Assembly (NCBI GenBank): GCA_019095985.1
Contig: JAGTTF010005952.1
Location: forward strand, 1 to 64,000
Origin: Streblospio benedicti
Lineage: Eukaryota; Annelida; Polychaeta; Spionida; Spionidae
DNA: 64,000 nucleotides
Direction of reading: 5' to 3'
In this document: piece by piece, positions 50,457 through 62,933 of the stretch
How the letters are laid out: every line of letters begins with the position of its first letter
Numbering within the stretch: position 1 is the stretch's first letter
Translations under genes and position numbers: made by a program
The notes under the pieces: generated by a model
What the model was told of the DNA's origin: nothing
The model's database searches: none
Seen by the model: only the letters and a program-made list of their open reading frames with translations

Positions 50457-50685
50457 ATGGATTTCTCAAACATCATGTGTGGAGTTTGTCGGATACAAAC
50501 CGACAACATTCCAAGAAAATTCACCGAATGTACTAATTGCGCACACGATTTTTGCAGCAGTTCAAAATGTGGCCAAGTGTATCGCTCAGTGGATTGCCGT
50601 AATAGGATTCAGTTGCAACTTTGCGCAAGATGTATATATTTTCCATCTTGTTTAGCAGTGACTCCCATCTGGTGGTCCAGTAAAG
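50457..50685 (+). CDS. MULE transposase gene, exon 1: zinc-binding region
   Basis: The exon begins at ATG 50457 (an in-frame ATG at 50385 is an alternative) and ends at a GTTAGT donor. It encodes a cysteine-rich module, MDFSNIMCGVCRIQTD, FTECTNCAHDFCSSSKCG, then LQLCARC: eight or more cysteines spaced as in zinc-ribbon or RING-like folds, probably for DNA or protein binding. The same exon, inverted, is in the left arm. It is assigned to the gene from exon order conserved in both arms. Confidence 0.55.
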
Positions 50686-51029
50686 GTTAGTTATTGAGGG
50701 TTCAATACAATACACGTACATTTGTAACTCAATGTCTGATTTGTAATCTGCATTGTATATTTATAAGACTTTTAAAAAGCATTCTGTAATTATTGTAATT
50801 TATCATTTGCAATACAATATTGGTGAGTGTGAAAAATCATCGTAGAATCTGGACATTAAATATGATAATTATTTCTAATGGGATTTTTATTTTATTTTCT
50901 CTGTAACCTCTTGTTTTTGTTTGATGTGCTATGTATTTTGGTGAAAAAGTTAATTGAATTGACATGCGCATGTTAGTACTTCAAAGAGCTTTACCAAGCT
51001 TATTAATGCTCTTTGATTGCTTTCTTCAG

Positions 51030-51171
51030 CTGAGCGTTCCCAGTTTCTTTGACTCGGCTTTTGCTCAACGCAAAGTCTCACAAGAGCCCCATCATCACCC
51101 ACATCCTGAGAAGCCGTCCGTGAAGCCTGACTCCTTGCACAAGCAGGTTAAGCGAATATCTCACACCAAAC
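51030..51171 (+). CDS. MULE transposase gene, exon 2, with 23-bp deletion
   Basis: Bounded by CTTCAG and GTAAGT; it encodes FFDSAFAQRKVSQ and HHHPHPEKPSVKPDSLHKQ. The left-arm exon (7593-7429) is 23 bases longer, having GGGTTCTCCGTGGTATCTG and a few more bases between two CCC triplets, and only that version keeps phase with exon 1. So this right-arm copy is out of frame here even though the catalytic exon is open. Confidence 0.6.
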
Positions 51172-51728
51172 GTAAGTTTGCATTGTGTCTAACTATATTT
51201 TGATTATAATTTCCAAACGCTAATCCGCGATGTGTGTTTCTGGCCAAATAGTAATTTCAATTGCGCTAATGAAGATTAAATCTGCATATGCCAAAAACCA
51301 TTGCATTCTATTAATTAACCTTGCTGATTATATATATAATCATTAGCCACGATTATAACAATTTATTGCCTATGAATTTCTTCATAGACATCGTATAGGC
51401 CTCAAGGTGGTCTTAGGGAAGTTTTATCTAGATCACAATGTGATCAAACCATGCAATTGTTTTATTATAAATAAAATGCCACATCTGATATTGATTTGCA
51501 ACTGGACTCACACGAATTATTGTTTACTTGTGTCCCATGGATAACGTTTGATGTAGACTGGATAGACTCGTATATCGGTAAATATCTTTTTCCATATCTT
51601 CCTAAGTTAGTACCGGTACTGCTATTGGCTATTCAAGGTAGTGCATCGTCTGAGCTAGGGTGCTCAAATTTGGCATGTCGGTTGTAAATGGTGACCATAC
51701 AAAAACAAATGTAATTTTTTATTTACAG

Positions 51729-51888
51729 CTGTTGGTGTTGCTGATTCCTCTGTTAAGCGGAAGAAAGTTGTTCCCTGTGTAAAGCGCAAGGAATTTACAT
51801 GCAAGGAAGTGGTTTCTGCTATTCTCCAGTCCGACTCTGACAGCGGGTCTGTATCTGAAGATGTATCAGAAGAGGAATTTCCCGCAGT
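51729..51888 (+). CDS. MULE transposase gene, exon 3
   Basis: Starts after TTTACAG and encodes SVKRKKVVPCVKRKEFTCKE (basic, possible nuclear import) and an acidic SDSDSGSVSEDVSEEEF stretch. Reading on reaches a stop at 51892; a donor at GT 51889 would join exon 4 in phase. The left arm copy is at 6855-6702. Confidence 0.5.
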
Positions 51889-51983
51889 GTTGTGAATAAT
51901 TTTCACATAGGTTAAATAATAAATTAATTGACGCTCAATGTTTAAAATGGCACATGCTTTGATTTTAATCATTTTACATACAG

Positions 51984-52121
51984 CAAAGTTCCCTCTGCTT
52001 GCCGAGAAGGCAAGAGGCCAGCTGTTAGCATCACCTATGATGGCTCTGTACAATCGACGAGCATGCCTGCAGACGCCTCAGTACCATCTACAAGCTGCAC
52101 AGATACGCCTAGATTGACTGG
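51984..52121 (+). CDS. MULE transposase gene, exon 4
   Basis: Between CATACAG and GTAAAT. It encodes VPSACREGKRPAVSITYDGS and SVPSTSCTDTPRL, a low-complexity linker. It joins exon 5 in phase. Confidence 0.45.
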
Positions 52122-52643
52122 GTAAATTTTAGTTAAGTATCTGTAATTTCTGTAGATCTTTAAACTTAACGTCTTAAACTTGTCCGTTTGATAATTAAGT
52201 CTACCCCCCTACCGGGGGTAGACTTCTAGCTTTAGTGCTGTCCACATGCTTAAAGGCTCATAACTTAAACACCATGAGAGGAACAGTTTATGACCTATCA
52301 TCACCAAACTTGACATTTAGTATCAATATATTGCCTGGTTTTAGTTTGGTGTATTTTGACCCACTTTTAATTAACTTATGAATGTTAGGTGTTAATACAT
52401 CTTTACCACTCTACTGGGAGAAGTATTTGACAGATTATCACCAAACTTCATATTTAGCTTCGATGTACTACTCTCCAGAGCTGATTAGATTTTGCAAATG
52501 AGCTGTTCTGATTGGCTGCTGGCAGCAACACTTTATGGATTTGAGCTGTGGCATTATTTCATACATGCCACATTATCTGGGGTGACCCCGGATTAGTCAC
52601 TCACCAATAGTAAAAATGGTTGATTTTTGCATGTTGAAAACAG

Positions 52644-52751
52644 GGGAACTCAAGAGCTGCATTTGCACCTCGCTCTTTCGGATGAATCTGACGACGATGC
52701 AACTAATCGCATGCATCACGCGCCGAAACCTCGTGCAGACTTAACAGCGAG
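52644..52751 (+). CDS. MULE transposase gene, exon 5
   Basis: Between AAACAG and GTAACC. It encodes TQELHLHLALSDESDDDATN, an acidic linker. It joins exon 6 in phase, and one frame stays open through exons 4 to 6. Confidence 0.45.
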
Positions 52752-53149
52752 GTAACCACATTGTTTTAATTCTTTTTTTTTAACTTAACTTTTCTTAATG
52801 CATTTTCTCACACATTCAAATGCACGTTGTTGACATAGTTCAATGTGGTTAAAAGTAACTGAAATTTATGAATGTATAACTACTATCAAGTTATTGACAT
52901 AGAATAAGTAGTAAAGATAACATTATTATGATGATCCTTTAAGTAAATATAGCAGTGTATAGAAATGATCATATCTTTGACTTGTTTTCAATTGTATTCC
53001 TGGCTTTTCTGTGTCTGACGAAAGTCTTTCCATACGAAATACATGTATCCCCAGACTTTAATTGAGGCGGAGGGAAACGGTGTTATGCGAATTTGCTCCG
53101 CCTAACATCGCAAATCTCAAAAACGGCATCAGCTAAGTTCCACGTCTAA

Positions 53150-53428
53150 TTTCATTTCACGGTTAAAGATAAATATAAAAAGAAAAATTCATCCACTATG
53201 AAAACTTAGTTTTGAGAAAATGGACTTTAAACATAGCCAATCAATATGCATTGATAGTATTTGCTGTCTATAAAATGTATCATATAAGAAAAAACTATTG
53301 ATGATAAAAGGTTCATTTTGAAAAGATGTTGTTCTTTATCATTTATAGCATACAAAACAATGAAAATGTAAAAATTGATTTTTTAACCAATATAGCCTTA
53401 TAAGCCTGCAAAGAATGAGTCATTGTTA
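53150..53428. repeat. Partial copy of the TTAA-flanked MITE
   Basis: Matches 11752-12016 in the same direction with moderate divergence. The terminal repeats are not present. Confidence 0.7.
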
Positions 53429-54243
53429 AAGCCGAGCTTCACAGAAGTCTCGAGCTTTATAGCCGTAGTAGGCGCTCCATTGTGTTCCCTCTCCACTGCC
53501 TACTACGTTTACTGTAAGCACATCCGCGCTGAAATTAGTGCCCAATTTGAATATTTAATCAATGAAACTGAAAGCGGTCGACAATCGCCGATGTTAATGA
53601 GCTGGGAAAACGTCGTAGCCATCAAAATTAATACGCCGTGTTATTTAAAGCGTTAGCAACAGCGGGTAAAACCGCCATTAATGCGCTTACAGTTATCAAA
53701 AATAATCGTTTTACCCACTCTGCAATGTGCAGACAGATTTGTAGTAAGTGATGCATGTTGATGTTATTTTTTCTGCCTATGCATGTTAAATATTATTCAA
53801 AATGAAACAAATGTTCTTGATTTAAGATCAATGATTTGGAAATGCTGATAAAATATTACTGCCGCCTTATGATGTGTGAATAAATAAAATATGAAAAACA
53901 TTACTTAAACCATTGTACTTTATTTCACTATAAGTCATGGTTACTCAGCATAAAAGTGAGCACTGGAGTTATTTTTTAAATATTATTTATTGAAACTGTT
54001 CATGGTCAAAATTTACCGCAAAAATATTGGCCCATCAAGTACAGAATTGACCCATTGATTTGCCTTACCAAGGGGCCAATTGTCCCACTACAAGTTTGGA
54101 CCAACAAGAACTCTGCTTTATTATGTCCTGACACAGTTATGTACACAGATAAGAGCATAAAAAATATATATAGATATAAATTAAAAATTTAATGTGTAAA
54201 GTTAACTGAATGCAAAACCATACACTATCTTTTTTTTCAACAG

Positions 54244-54414
54244 GTTTGCTTTGCTTTCTGATGAAAAGGAATTTGATGAGTGGTATGGCCCAGCAGAGAG
54301 GGTTGCTGTACAAGACGGGGGAATTTCCTCTGACGCCACCGAGTCGGCGTCAGAGGCAGGTGTTGACAACGAGGTGGCTGATGCTGCCGAAGAGGATGTC
54401 CTTGATGGCATCGT
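54244..54414 (+). CDS. MULE transposase gene, exon 6
   Basis: After TTCAACAG the frame reads FALLSDEKEFDEWYGPAERV and an acidic tail (ASEAGVDNEVADAAEEDVLD). A donor at GTGGCG (54415) would join exon 7 in phase; read-through instead reaches a stop at about 54445. DEKEFDEWYG-type acidic segments are common in the N-terminal part of transposase genes. Confidence 0.45.
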
Positions 54415-54849
54415 GTGGCGAGTGCGCCAATTATGTTTATTTTAAGGTAAATTGTTACCACTGTCGTAGGAAACATATTTGACCATTCTTTACAATTTTC
54501 TTTGATATATTATTCGCCACATGTGATTGGAGTTTGGTGTACTTTGGCTTACTTTTGATGCACTTATGACCTTGAGGTACTAATACCTTGTGAACACTCT
54601 ACAGGACAAATTATTTGATCGATTGTCACCAAACATCATATTTGGGGTGGGTTTATAAGGAAGTGGGATGTGGGAAAAAAGGTCTTAAAAACAGGGAGGT
54701 GGAAAAAAAGGCCAAAAAAAAGAGGGATTGGGGATCTCAAAAATCAGGGAGGGGGTAAAAACGGCCAAAATAATAATTTAGCTTTGATGTACTGCTCTCC
54801 AGACCTGATAAGAACGTGGTGTACTTTGGCCTACTTTTGACGAAGATAC

Positions 54850-56260
54850 GATTTTTTTTTATAAACAATATTACGAATTTGTGTTTTGCTGTTGTAAAGG
54901 TATTTTACAATATATGGTCGTAACCACTTTTTTGGACAATGTGGAACAACATCGTGATGATGCTCATATACATACCGTATAGTCATGCATACAGCGGCAT
55001 GGGCCTATAACCAAAAAATGGCTATTTTAGGGGTCTCCCGGGGGTCATGTTTGATCTCTGATATGGGCCTTTATTCGAACCTGAAGCGCACCCCACCTAG
55101 AATCATATAATGACTGAGAGTAAGTTTTTTATGGGCATTTATGCCATAATATGTGGTACAGCAACTAAATATATTACCCATGTAACGCCATTATCCTCCA
55201 CCATCGCCCAGGCGTGAACGTTTTTGTATTGCTCTGAGCATCTACATTGCATTTTATTTCATCATTATCGATTGGTATTCTCTAATATGATAGAATGGTT
55301 TGTATTCATTATGTCATATTGGCACAATTGTTTTCATAGCTTGGTAACATCATACAAACATAATTTAACTAAATATTTTACTTGCGGAAGTTCGCCATTA
55401 CCGATCGAGTTTATACGCAACGACATATCGAAAGCATGTTTATTAACCCAATTATCGGGATGTCCCTTGAGGGACAATTTTACGTCCGATTTTTTGCACA
55501 GAAAAGTCCCTCGGAATATCGTCATTGTTTACATATAAACAGTGATGTCATGCTCCCGAGTTTTAGACTAGTGACAACAAAATCGCCTTACTTTGACATT
55601 TCGATGTAAATTTTGTGGAAGTTAAACAGGGTTATGATAATATTAATGCATCATTTGTAAGAATATATATCTGCGCAAGAAACACCTTGTTTTCAATGAC
55701 GTCACTAGGAAATACCTACTTATTATTCCTGCTTCCAAATAAGGATATTAATACTCAGCCTCGAGCACATCGTGCATTGTCACCATAACCCGCATTTTCT
55801 CTGCTTTGATAACGGCTAATGGAGGCGCTACTCTTAATCGCATCACGCTATGGTCGGTGTTGAGATATGAGGGGGCGTGTGATAAAGGCTAATTTTCCTA
55901 TTGAAAATGGCGCCTTAGTTAAATTGCTTGGAGGTAAAATAATTTTTGAAACGAATGGATTTTCATCGTCACTTTAATATACCCATCACAAATTCAAGTG
56001 TCGGATCAATTATAAACCGATTATGAAGTCATGGACGAAAGGATATTTCTCAAATCATAGGCATTGTTCTATAATTCGTCTTTCTAAAGTGTATCTCGAA
56101 CCTGTCATTTTTAATCCAGCCCGGCAACATCCTCACGTTTGGAAAATATTCTAGACAAATATAGCCATATTCCTATTACTGTGTCACAATTTATGTAAAA
56201 AAATAAGCCTCTAGTGTTTACATTATGTGTTTACGTTTTCCGTATGCCGATATGAATGGG
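54850..56260. other. Intron stretch without a recognised feature
   Basis: Short frames without domains. It lies inside the long intron before the catalytic exon. Confidence 0.45.
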
Positions 56261-56289
56261 TTAAGATTTTTTTTTTTTTTTTTTTTTTT

Positions 56290-57316
56290 GTCTTTCTGTT
56301 TCTAGCTGGGTTATCAATGTTTCATTTTTTTGTTTTATTGCATCATTTAAAATATTGTTATCGATATCATATAATCGTTTCTCATATTCTTGTATTTCTT
56401 TTTTCATAATACGAGATTGGAGAATTGCATACTCTATTGACATTTCTTTAATTCTTACTTTACAGTAGTCCCAGCGTAGGGTAGCATTAAGACTTTGTGT
56501 TTCATTTACTGTTTTTTGTATTGTTTGCCTGATCATTGTTTTATAATTATCATCTAATAAGTAGGAAGTGTTAAGCTTCCAGTACCGTGAGCCACGTTTG
56601 TTTTCGGCTTGTACCTTAAGCATTACAGCCTTATGGTCCGGACATTTAGGAGCCGTGAGTATGTAACTTTTTGTGGCTCTGCTTAATACATAATTAGATA
56701 CTAAGATGTAGTCAATTCTACTTTGAGTTGTAGCCGACTTGTTGCTATATGTAAAGCCATGTTTTGTAGGGTTAAGTACCCTATATGTATCATTCAGGTC
56801 GTTATATTTTAATAGCCTAGTAAAATCAAGCCTCGAGTTATCTGAATTGGGATTTGTTCTATCTGCAGATGTTATGGAGCAGTTGAAATCACCACACATG
56901 ATGATAGCATTATTATTTAGGGAGTGGTCTTTTACCCACTTAGACAGGTTTTGAAAAAAGTTTTTGCGTTTATTTTCCTCATTAGGAGCATATGCATTTA
57001 CAATAGTGTATGTTTGGCTGTGGCAGGTAATGTTTATTAACAAAGATCTACCATCATGACCTCGATGCGTATTAATTATTTCACAATCAAAATTTTTCTT
57101 TAGTAATATGGAGACTCCTCGACTATGTGCTGAATTTGTATTTGAATGTATGCATACACCGTCCCAGTCTCTGTTAAATTCTGTGACTTTATTCTCCTTA
57201 ATAAATGTTTCCTGTAGACATATGACATGGGAGTTTCGTGCTTTAAACCAATTAAGTAGAGTTTTCCTTTTAGAGGTATCATTTAACCCCCTTGTATTTA
57301 ATGAGACTATTTCCAT
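56290..57316 (-). pseudogene. LINE ORF2 endonuclease domain (truncated)
   Basis: About 340 residues starting MEIVSLNTRGLND. AP-endonuclease motifs are in order: SLNTRGL (Asn7), CLQET (Glu36), VNAYAPN, CGDFNC, QSRIDYIL and CPDHKAVM, with catalytic Asp and His in place. Such domains nick target DNA for reverse transcription. The following linker runs into lysines encoded by the poly(A). No reverse transcriptase remains. Confidence 0.8.
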
Positions 57317-57434
57317 TCTGTTTTATATGTTTTATCATGATGTATTATATATATTATTATTATCAGCAAACATAATTTAACTATCGATTGTTAAAATCGA
57401 TACACATATTCATCATATTTATTATATTTATATT

Positions 57435-58475
57435 TTACCAGTCATTGACATGTTGAAAAACATTTTTGCCTCCATATTCTTCAACATCCTGAGGTGTTTG
57501 TGTGTTTCTGTCTGAATCATTTTCATTTTGTTCTTGCTCAAAAGTTCTAACCTGTCCAAACGTGTTTGTATCCTGTTTTGAAGGTTTGGCGTTTTCATCA
57601 TGTAGTAACACATTTCCTTTATTTCTCTCAGTTTTTGACTTGTTGATCATTGGAGATTGTTTATTGTTATTTTGTGTAGGTTTTGTAGCAGGCACTGTCG
57701 GGTTTGTGTCACGAACATTCTGTGATGATTGTTTTGGTGAAGTAGTGCAGTATGATTCGACCACCCTTATCTATTTGAGACCATGTCACAAGTGTGTGAT
57801 CATTTTGCACTCGTTTAACAGGCTGTTTGTTAATCTGGTCGGTTGGGCTCGAGCCGTGTCGCAAACGTTTCTTTTGATTTTGAAATTTGCTATTATTTAT
57901 ATCACCATCATCTAGTGCAGTTTTGTTTTCATTGCTGCTTTCATACTCGTAAGTCTCGTCAGTTTCAGTTCTTTCAATTAGTGTACTATTGTTTAGTGTC
58001 TCTATCGTTTCATTTTGGATGTTTCTAGTAGTTTTTGATTGTTGTTTTCTTTCTGCTAATATTTCATCTCGAACATTCATTAAGATTTTTCCCATCAGAT
58101 TTTCACCTGGTATGTGTTGCAGGAGGGTGTGTCCAGTGGCATACATGTTGATACCTGAGCCCCACTTAAAGTCTCCAATCACTGCCTCAACAAGATAGCT
58201 TCCCTCAGTGTCAAGTAAAGCTTTTTCGTAAGCAGAATCTTGCAGCATGTAGACATATCTCAGTAAAGATCCGTCTTTCTATTTGTATCCATTCGTCACT
58301 TTTTGGTAAACATTTTGAGATCTTTTTATCATAGAAGGATCTCTCATTTTCAACATGGTCTCTGCTATCTCTTTATTGCCGATAAACAGGGCTTTCTGGT
58401 GTTGATCAAGATCAAGCCCGATTCGATTAATAAATGTGCTATCGATATGTCCACAGCGTATAAACTCGATTTTTT
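57435..58475 (-). pseudogene. LINE ORF1 with NADAR-like (YbiA/DUF1768) domain
   Basis: The minus strand encodes LDLDQHQKALFIGNKEIAET, then MLKMRDPSMIKR, YVYMLQDSAYEKALLDTEG, SYLVEAVIGDFKWGSGIN and HIPGENLMGKILMNVRDEIL. This follows the NADAR pattern: Q.KALFFGD..TA..IL, K..L..TG...LVEAS..D..WG.G and G.N.LG..LM.VR. NADAR enzymes are N-glycosidases acting on ADP-ribose linkages, including ADP-ribosyl-guanine. A long polar tail follows, with RLRHGSSPTDQIN. There is one stop (TAG at 58279-58281, where a Trp would be expected) and one frame change near 57770. The extreme N-terminus is missing. Confidence 0.65.
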
Positions 58476-59128
58476 TTTAGATATATGTATTATTTATTAA
58501 TGCTCACTTTGGGTGTATTCTAGCTGCAGATTAACACAAATAAATATTTTCAAACATTGATTAAAGCTCCTGTCGAAGGTTTATATCGATGTCCATTCTA
58601 AATCATTGATAGAAAATAGTGAAACGTGTAGGAGATTGTAATGTCGCCCAAAGCATGTTCATGGTATGTGTACGCATACGAGTACAGGATTTCTTGAGGT
58701 GAATTCTTTTGTTTTCACGTGTTTTTGGTCACTTGTGGGGGTCCAAGGTGGACATAACCATCAATTTTTTTGAAGGGAAAATAATTTTTATTCTCACTTA
58801 TTAGCCCATGGGCTAATATTCGAACACTAAGCCCATCTTCGATGTTAGGCTCATGTGCCTGTATGCACGACTATACGGTAGGAAAAATTGTAAGCATTTC
58901 CTTCTCTCCACATCCAATGATGCTGGGGCCCACGCCTAAAGCCTACCCAAGTGTAACAAAAGCTAATCCTCTGCAATATATTGTGATTAATATTAAAGGT
59001 TAGTCAAGCTGTTTGGACCAAATGTTTTGCCAAATTTGCATTGATTTGGTGGTCTGGGACGTACATGAGTCATGTAACATGACTACGTATCCATAGTACT
59101 AAATAGAAAATCGTGTTGCTTCTTACAG

Positions 59129-60728
59129 GACTTACAACCCACCGAACACACAGACCCCCGGACGTCTCCGCATGTTGACTGACTCTGAGTGCGAGGACGT
59201 TGATGAGGCGCCAATGGTCCCTGATGCTGTACCGTTGCTGCAGGAACCAGTTGTGCAGGACAACCGTCCCCCGACCATCGAGTTTGGTGAGTACACGTTA
59301 GTCCGGGGGGCCTCTCAGAGGGGTAAAGATTTGCTCGTTGGACAAGACCAAAGAAAATATGATATACACAGCAAAAGTGACACAACTACCACGTGGCAGT
59401 GTACAAGTCGCCCTAAAGGTGCACATCGGTGTGGTGCAAAGGTTTATCAAAGTTGGGATGAGGACGGCAACTGTCAATTTACACGATCGCGTGCCGAGCA
59501 CAAGTGCCAGGCAGATGACCGTCAGACAGTTGCAAACCTGATCGTCCTTAAGAAGGCCAAGGCCACCGCTGTAAAATCACTTGGTGTTTCTGCACGCAAG
59601 ACATTGAGCGATGCGGAGATGGCTCATTACAATGAGACTGGCATTTTGACATACGTCGACCAGCGACAAGCTGCCAACACAATAAACAAACACCGGAAGA
59701 TTTATCGACCAAAAGAGCCAACGACCCGTTTGTTCGACTATGATGACAACTATAGGCCTGGCTTCAAGATTGCATCGGTGGACGTTGGCGGGCAAACAGC
59801 CTACGTGTTCAGCACAAGACTTCAACTGGAATACCTCGCTATGAGTCGTACGTGGTATGCGGACGGCACTTTTAAGCTTGTAGGTCAGCCTTTCTACCAG
59901 CTGTGGACGATCAACGCTCATGTCCGCCGGTCCGGACGCGTGGAAGAACGTGAACGAGAGGAAAAAATTCACACATCGTTGGTTTACGCCATTATGTCTG
60001 GCAAGAGTAAGATTTGTTACCGTGAGATCCTAGTGGCGCTACTGCGTCACATGAATGATGTCGGTTTGCAGCTACGTGTTAAACATGTGGTTTTGGATTT
60101 TGAACGTGCTGAGTGGGGGGCTTTCTCGGAGGCCTTCACTCAGCTTGACCTGGAAGTTCCAAGGTTAAGAGGGTGCGTCTTCCATTGGTGTCAGTCTTTG
60201 TACAGGAAGATCAATTCGGTGGGCCTTGCTCAGACATACAAGCAGAGGGATGACAGAGGACGGTTCCTGCGTCGGCTTATGAGCCTTCCCCTTGTGCCGC
60301 CTGAGGCTGTGGAAAGAATGGCACATTGGTTTAACGAGAATGCCCCAGATGCAATATTCAAGAAGGTAACGCAGTACGTGGTGGACACATATGCCAGCGA
60401 AGGGGCATTGTTTAAGCCAGAGGAGTGGAGTGCGTACCGTGTTTTGCACAGGACCAACAATGCAACTGAAGGTAACCACCACAAGCTAAACATTCAGTCG
60501 CCGAACAATCTGAGGTTCTACAGACTGGTCTCTCTATTGCATGACAGCGCAGAGGTTTTCCGGGCAGAAGTAACTCATGTTCAAGATGGGCATCTTGGGC
60601 AGAAAATTAGAGGACGAACAAAGAAAAGAGATGCGGAACTCATCGGAGCCTGGGATGCGCATGCACGAGGTGAAATCAATGATTTTGAACTGCTCCAACG
60701 TTGCAATGGGGCCTACAGACCACATTAG
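59129..60728 (+). CDS. MULE transposase gene, exon 7: FLYWCH finger and DDE domain
   Basis: This exon holds an open frame to TAG 60726-60728 (518 residues from the ATG at 59172; the exon itself starts after TCTTACAG). A FLYWCH zinc finger (residues 40-112: YTLVRG, W75, C77, C87, H110, C112) binds DNA. A MULE-type DDE domain follows: YADGTFKL (Asp231), VLDFERAEWGAF (Asp309), CVFHWCQSLYRK (Cys335, His338) and NNATEGNHHKLN (Glu433). These are the expected catalytic and C2H residues. It would cut and paste the element by its inverted ends. No SWIM finger is evident. The left arm lacks this exon. Confidence 0.85.
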
Positions 60729-61880
60729 GAAGCCATTACAAGACAGGTTAGTATTACCGTAAGGTAGTTGTGAAGTGTCGTGGTTTCCATATTTTATGCT
60801 TTCATCACTTACTTTGTGTTGGTGTACATAAGGCCAAACAAAATTGATTTCTTGTTTCCTGTAACATAAAATTTTGATCCAGGTAGGAAGGTGGTGTAGA
60901 AGTTTTTATTTTATCAATTATTTTTGCCCATTTTTTAATAGGTAGGAAGTTGTTTTTCTTTTAAGTTTTTACCGACAATTATACAGGTAGGATTTTTTTA
61001 CCCAACTTTTTAAACAAATATTTTTTCATATAAAAGATTGAACATTTCAGACCTGAAATACTTCCATGATTTAAGAAGTTAGGCTTTCTTGATGCTTTTT
61101 CTTCTTTATATGCATCAGTTTCATTTCAACACTACATATTAAATGGATGGTCGTATGCATTGGCTATCCATATTACTTTTGTGTTTCAATAGGGTATCTG
61201 TAAAGATTAAAGAATACAATAATATCTTTCACATGCTGTGGCTGGTATTAGGCAATGCCTATTCATATTACTCCAGACCTAGAACGTAAAAAAACCTAGA
61301 TATGCAGCCGAACGTCTGTGACGTTAATGGACCATATATGATAGTACCACAAAAATTAACGTATTAAATTGGTTACATCTTAAGTTATATGCAAAGTTTT
61401 CATTCTGTACTGTTAATTTGCAACAGATTTGTCACATGTATGAGTAATGTAATATTTATTTCTATCTACTATCTTACAGAGCCATCTTAAATCTGGGTAT
61501 TATCGCCCATAACATGACCCAGTAGCTGTAGTTTGACAGTTCAAATGAAAGTGAAAATTGTCAAAAAATGTATGTTTTATAAATAAACTGTATGATCTTC
61601 AAAAAGTTGCTTTAATTTTAATCAAAATATAGAAGGAATTACAGGTTTTTCCAAAGCATTGGTAAAAACGTCAGGTTTTGCCCCCCAAACTAGGTAGGTG
61701 GTTATGAAAATATGGCGAAAGGTTTAAATATCCAAGCTGCAGAATCAAGCCCAGAAGAGAAACCTGTTTTGTTTACTGGGTATAACAAACAAGATTTGAT
61801 GGTTTTGAATGGGGATGCATCTTTCTTGTATTGCTCAATCTCTTTTTCAATTTGTCTAGTAAATTTGGCATCATACCTGT
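60729..61880. other. 3' flank of the MULE gene
   Basis: AT-rich, with no second gene. From about 61532 the sequence is mirrored in the left arm (6702 and below), so the left-arm deletion breakpoint corresponds to this position. An AATAAA-like signal (AATAAACTG near 61585) could serve polyadenylation. Confidence 0.45.
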
Positions 61881-62890
61881 CATCACCTTGCCCTGTAGAA
61901 ATCACCATGAAATTGGCAATGTGCTAACGATTGGCACTATTTATGGTCTGTACCTAAATAAGAATTGTGCTAAGTTTGGATGTTTTCTCAGCAAGTATTA
62001 AAACTATTGAGTCATCATTGTACTGGTGATGCAGTGCTCTCTGAGCACTTTTGATCTAGTTGGGAACATTGCTGTTTTAATCACAAATAGGTGAACTCTG
62101 CAGAATCACTCAACCGTAGCAGCATTAAAGCTTTGTACTGCATAATTGCAGTTTGTACTGTATAATTGCATACATGAGTGACTGGTCCCTTCTCCTTATA
62201 TGTCTTTTAATTTAATGGCATTTTTTCTTTACCAAATAAATATAAGGTAGTGTATGTGAATCTTGTTGTGTGCTTCTGTGGCCGAATGGATAGGGAGTTG
62301 GCCTTGTGACCAGAAGGTCGTGGGTTCGATTCCCGGTCGGGTCTGATGGTGAGTGTTGAGCAAACTTACCTCTAACAGGTTGCACACTGCTCCGTGGTAC
62401 CTACACGTTAAATAGGTACAGGTCAGTGATAAGCGTGCGCAAACAGCAGCAATGCCATATGCAGCCAGTATGGTATGCTCCCGGGGAGTTGAGAAAGATA
62501 TATATGAGAATGTGCCGATGACCTGGTGTAAATTGTAAAGTCGTGAGATCAAAACTTGGATCAAGACTATAAACCAGACATTTACATTTACATTTACATT
62601 TGTTATGAAAATAGCTGGGGCGTGACTATGGTACCAAGTTTGAATGTTTTACTTCAAACAGTATAAAAGTTATTGCAGAGAATGTTAAAAATGGACCAAA
62701 ATGTCCCAGTTGAAAGCATACTTTAATTGGCAAAGTGCCCCAAATCGAATCTCTCTGTGTCGCCTCATACCTCATAGGTGTATAAAGTTTGAACGCAATC
62801 CTTGTAGCTTGTCCATAGACATACATACATACGTACGTACGTACAAAGTGATCACAAACCTTGCTTCAGGTACTGAAGCAACGCAATAAA
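61880..62890 (-). repeat. Outer inverted-repeat module of the right MULE-like unit
   Basis: Opposite in orientation to 48680-49490 with the same landmarks: Helitron-like hairpin ending CTAG at 62059, AT-rich block, TTGTCCATAGAC, GTAC microsatellite and the TTCAGGTACTGAAG hairpin. A family-A SINE interrupts it. Confidence 0.5.
62266..62602 (+). mobile_element. tRNA-derived SINE (family A), right arm copy
   Basis: Head TGCTTCTGTGGCCGAATGG (box A) and GGGTTCGATTCCCGG (box B), body ending ATAAACCAGAC, and tail of ATTTAC units at 62576-62602. It is the mirror of 5606-5975, so it predates the arm duplication. Confidence 0.8.
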
Positions 62891-62933
62891 TGTGAGAGAT
62901 TCTTTTGCTGCCGCTGTGTTCAACTGCTTACAG

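Larger units (their letters stand above)
52198..54850. repeat. Diverged short repeats in MULE introns
   Basis: A perfect 10-bp stem (GTCTACCCCC / GGGGGTAGAC) is at 52198-52222. Segments with ATCACCAAACTTCATATTTAG and TGTACTACTCTCCAGA recur at about 52300-52490, 54530-54650 and 54775-54840, as fragments of one interspersed repeat. Confidence 0.45.
56268..58500 (-). mobile_element. L1/Tx1-like LINE, 5' half, ending in poly(A)
   Basis: On the minus strand: ORF1 (about 58475-57435) with a NADAR-like domain, then 118 bases, then ORF2 starting at 57316 with an endonuclease domain and stopping in a run of about 23 A at 56290-56268. Reverse transcriptase is absent. LINE copies usually lose the 5' end; this one keeps the 5' part and has lost the 3' part. 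It lies in the last intron of the right MULE gene. No target duplication could be found. Confidence 0.75.
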
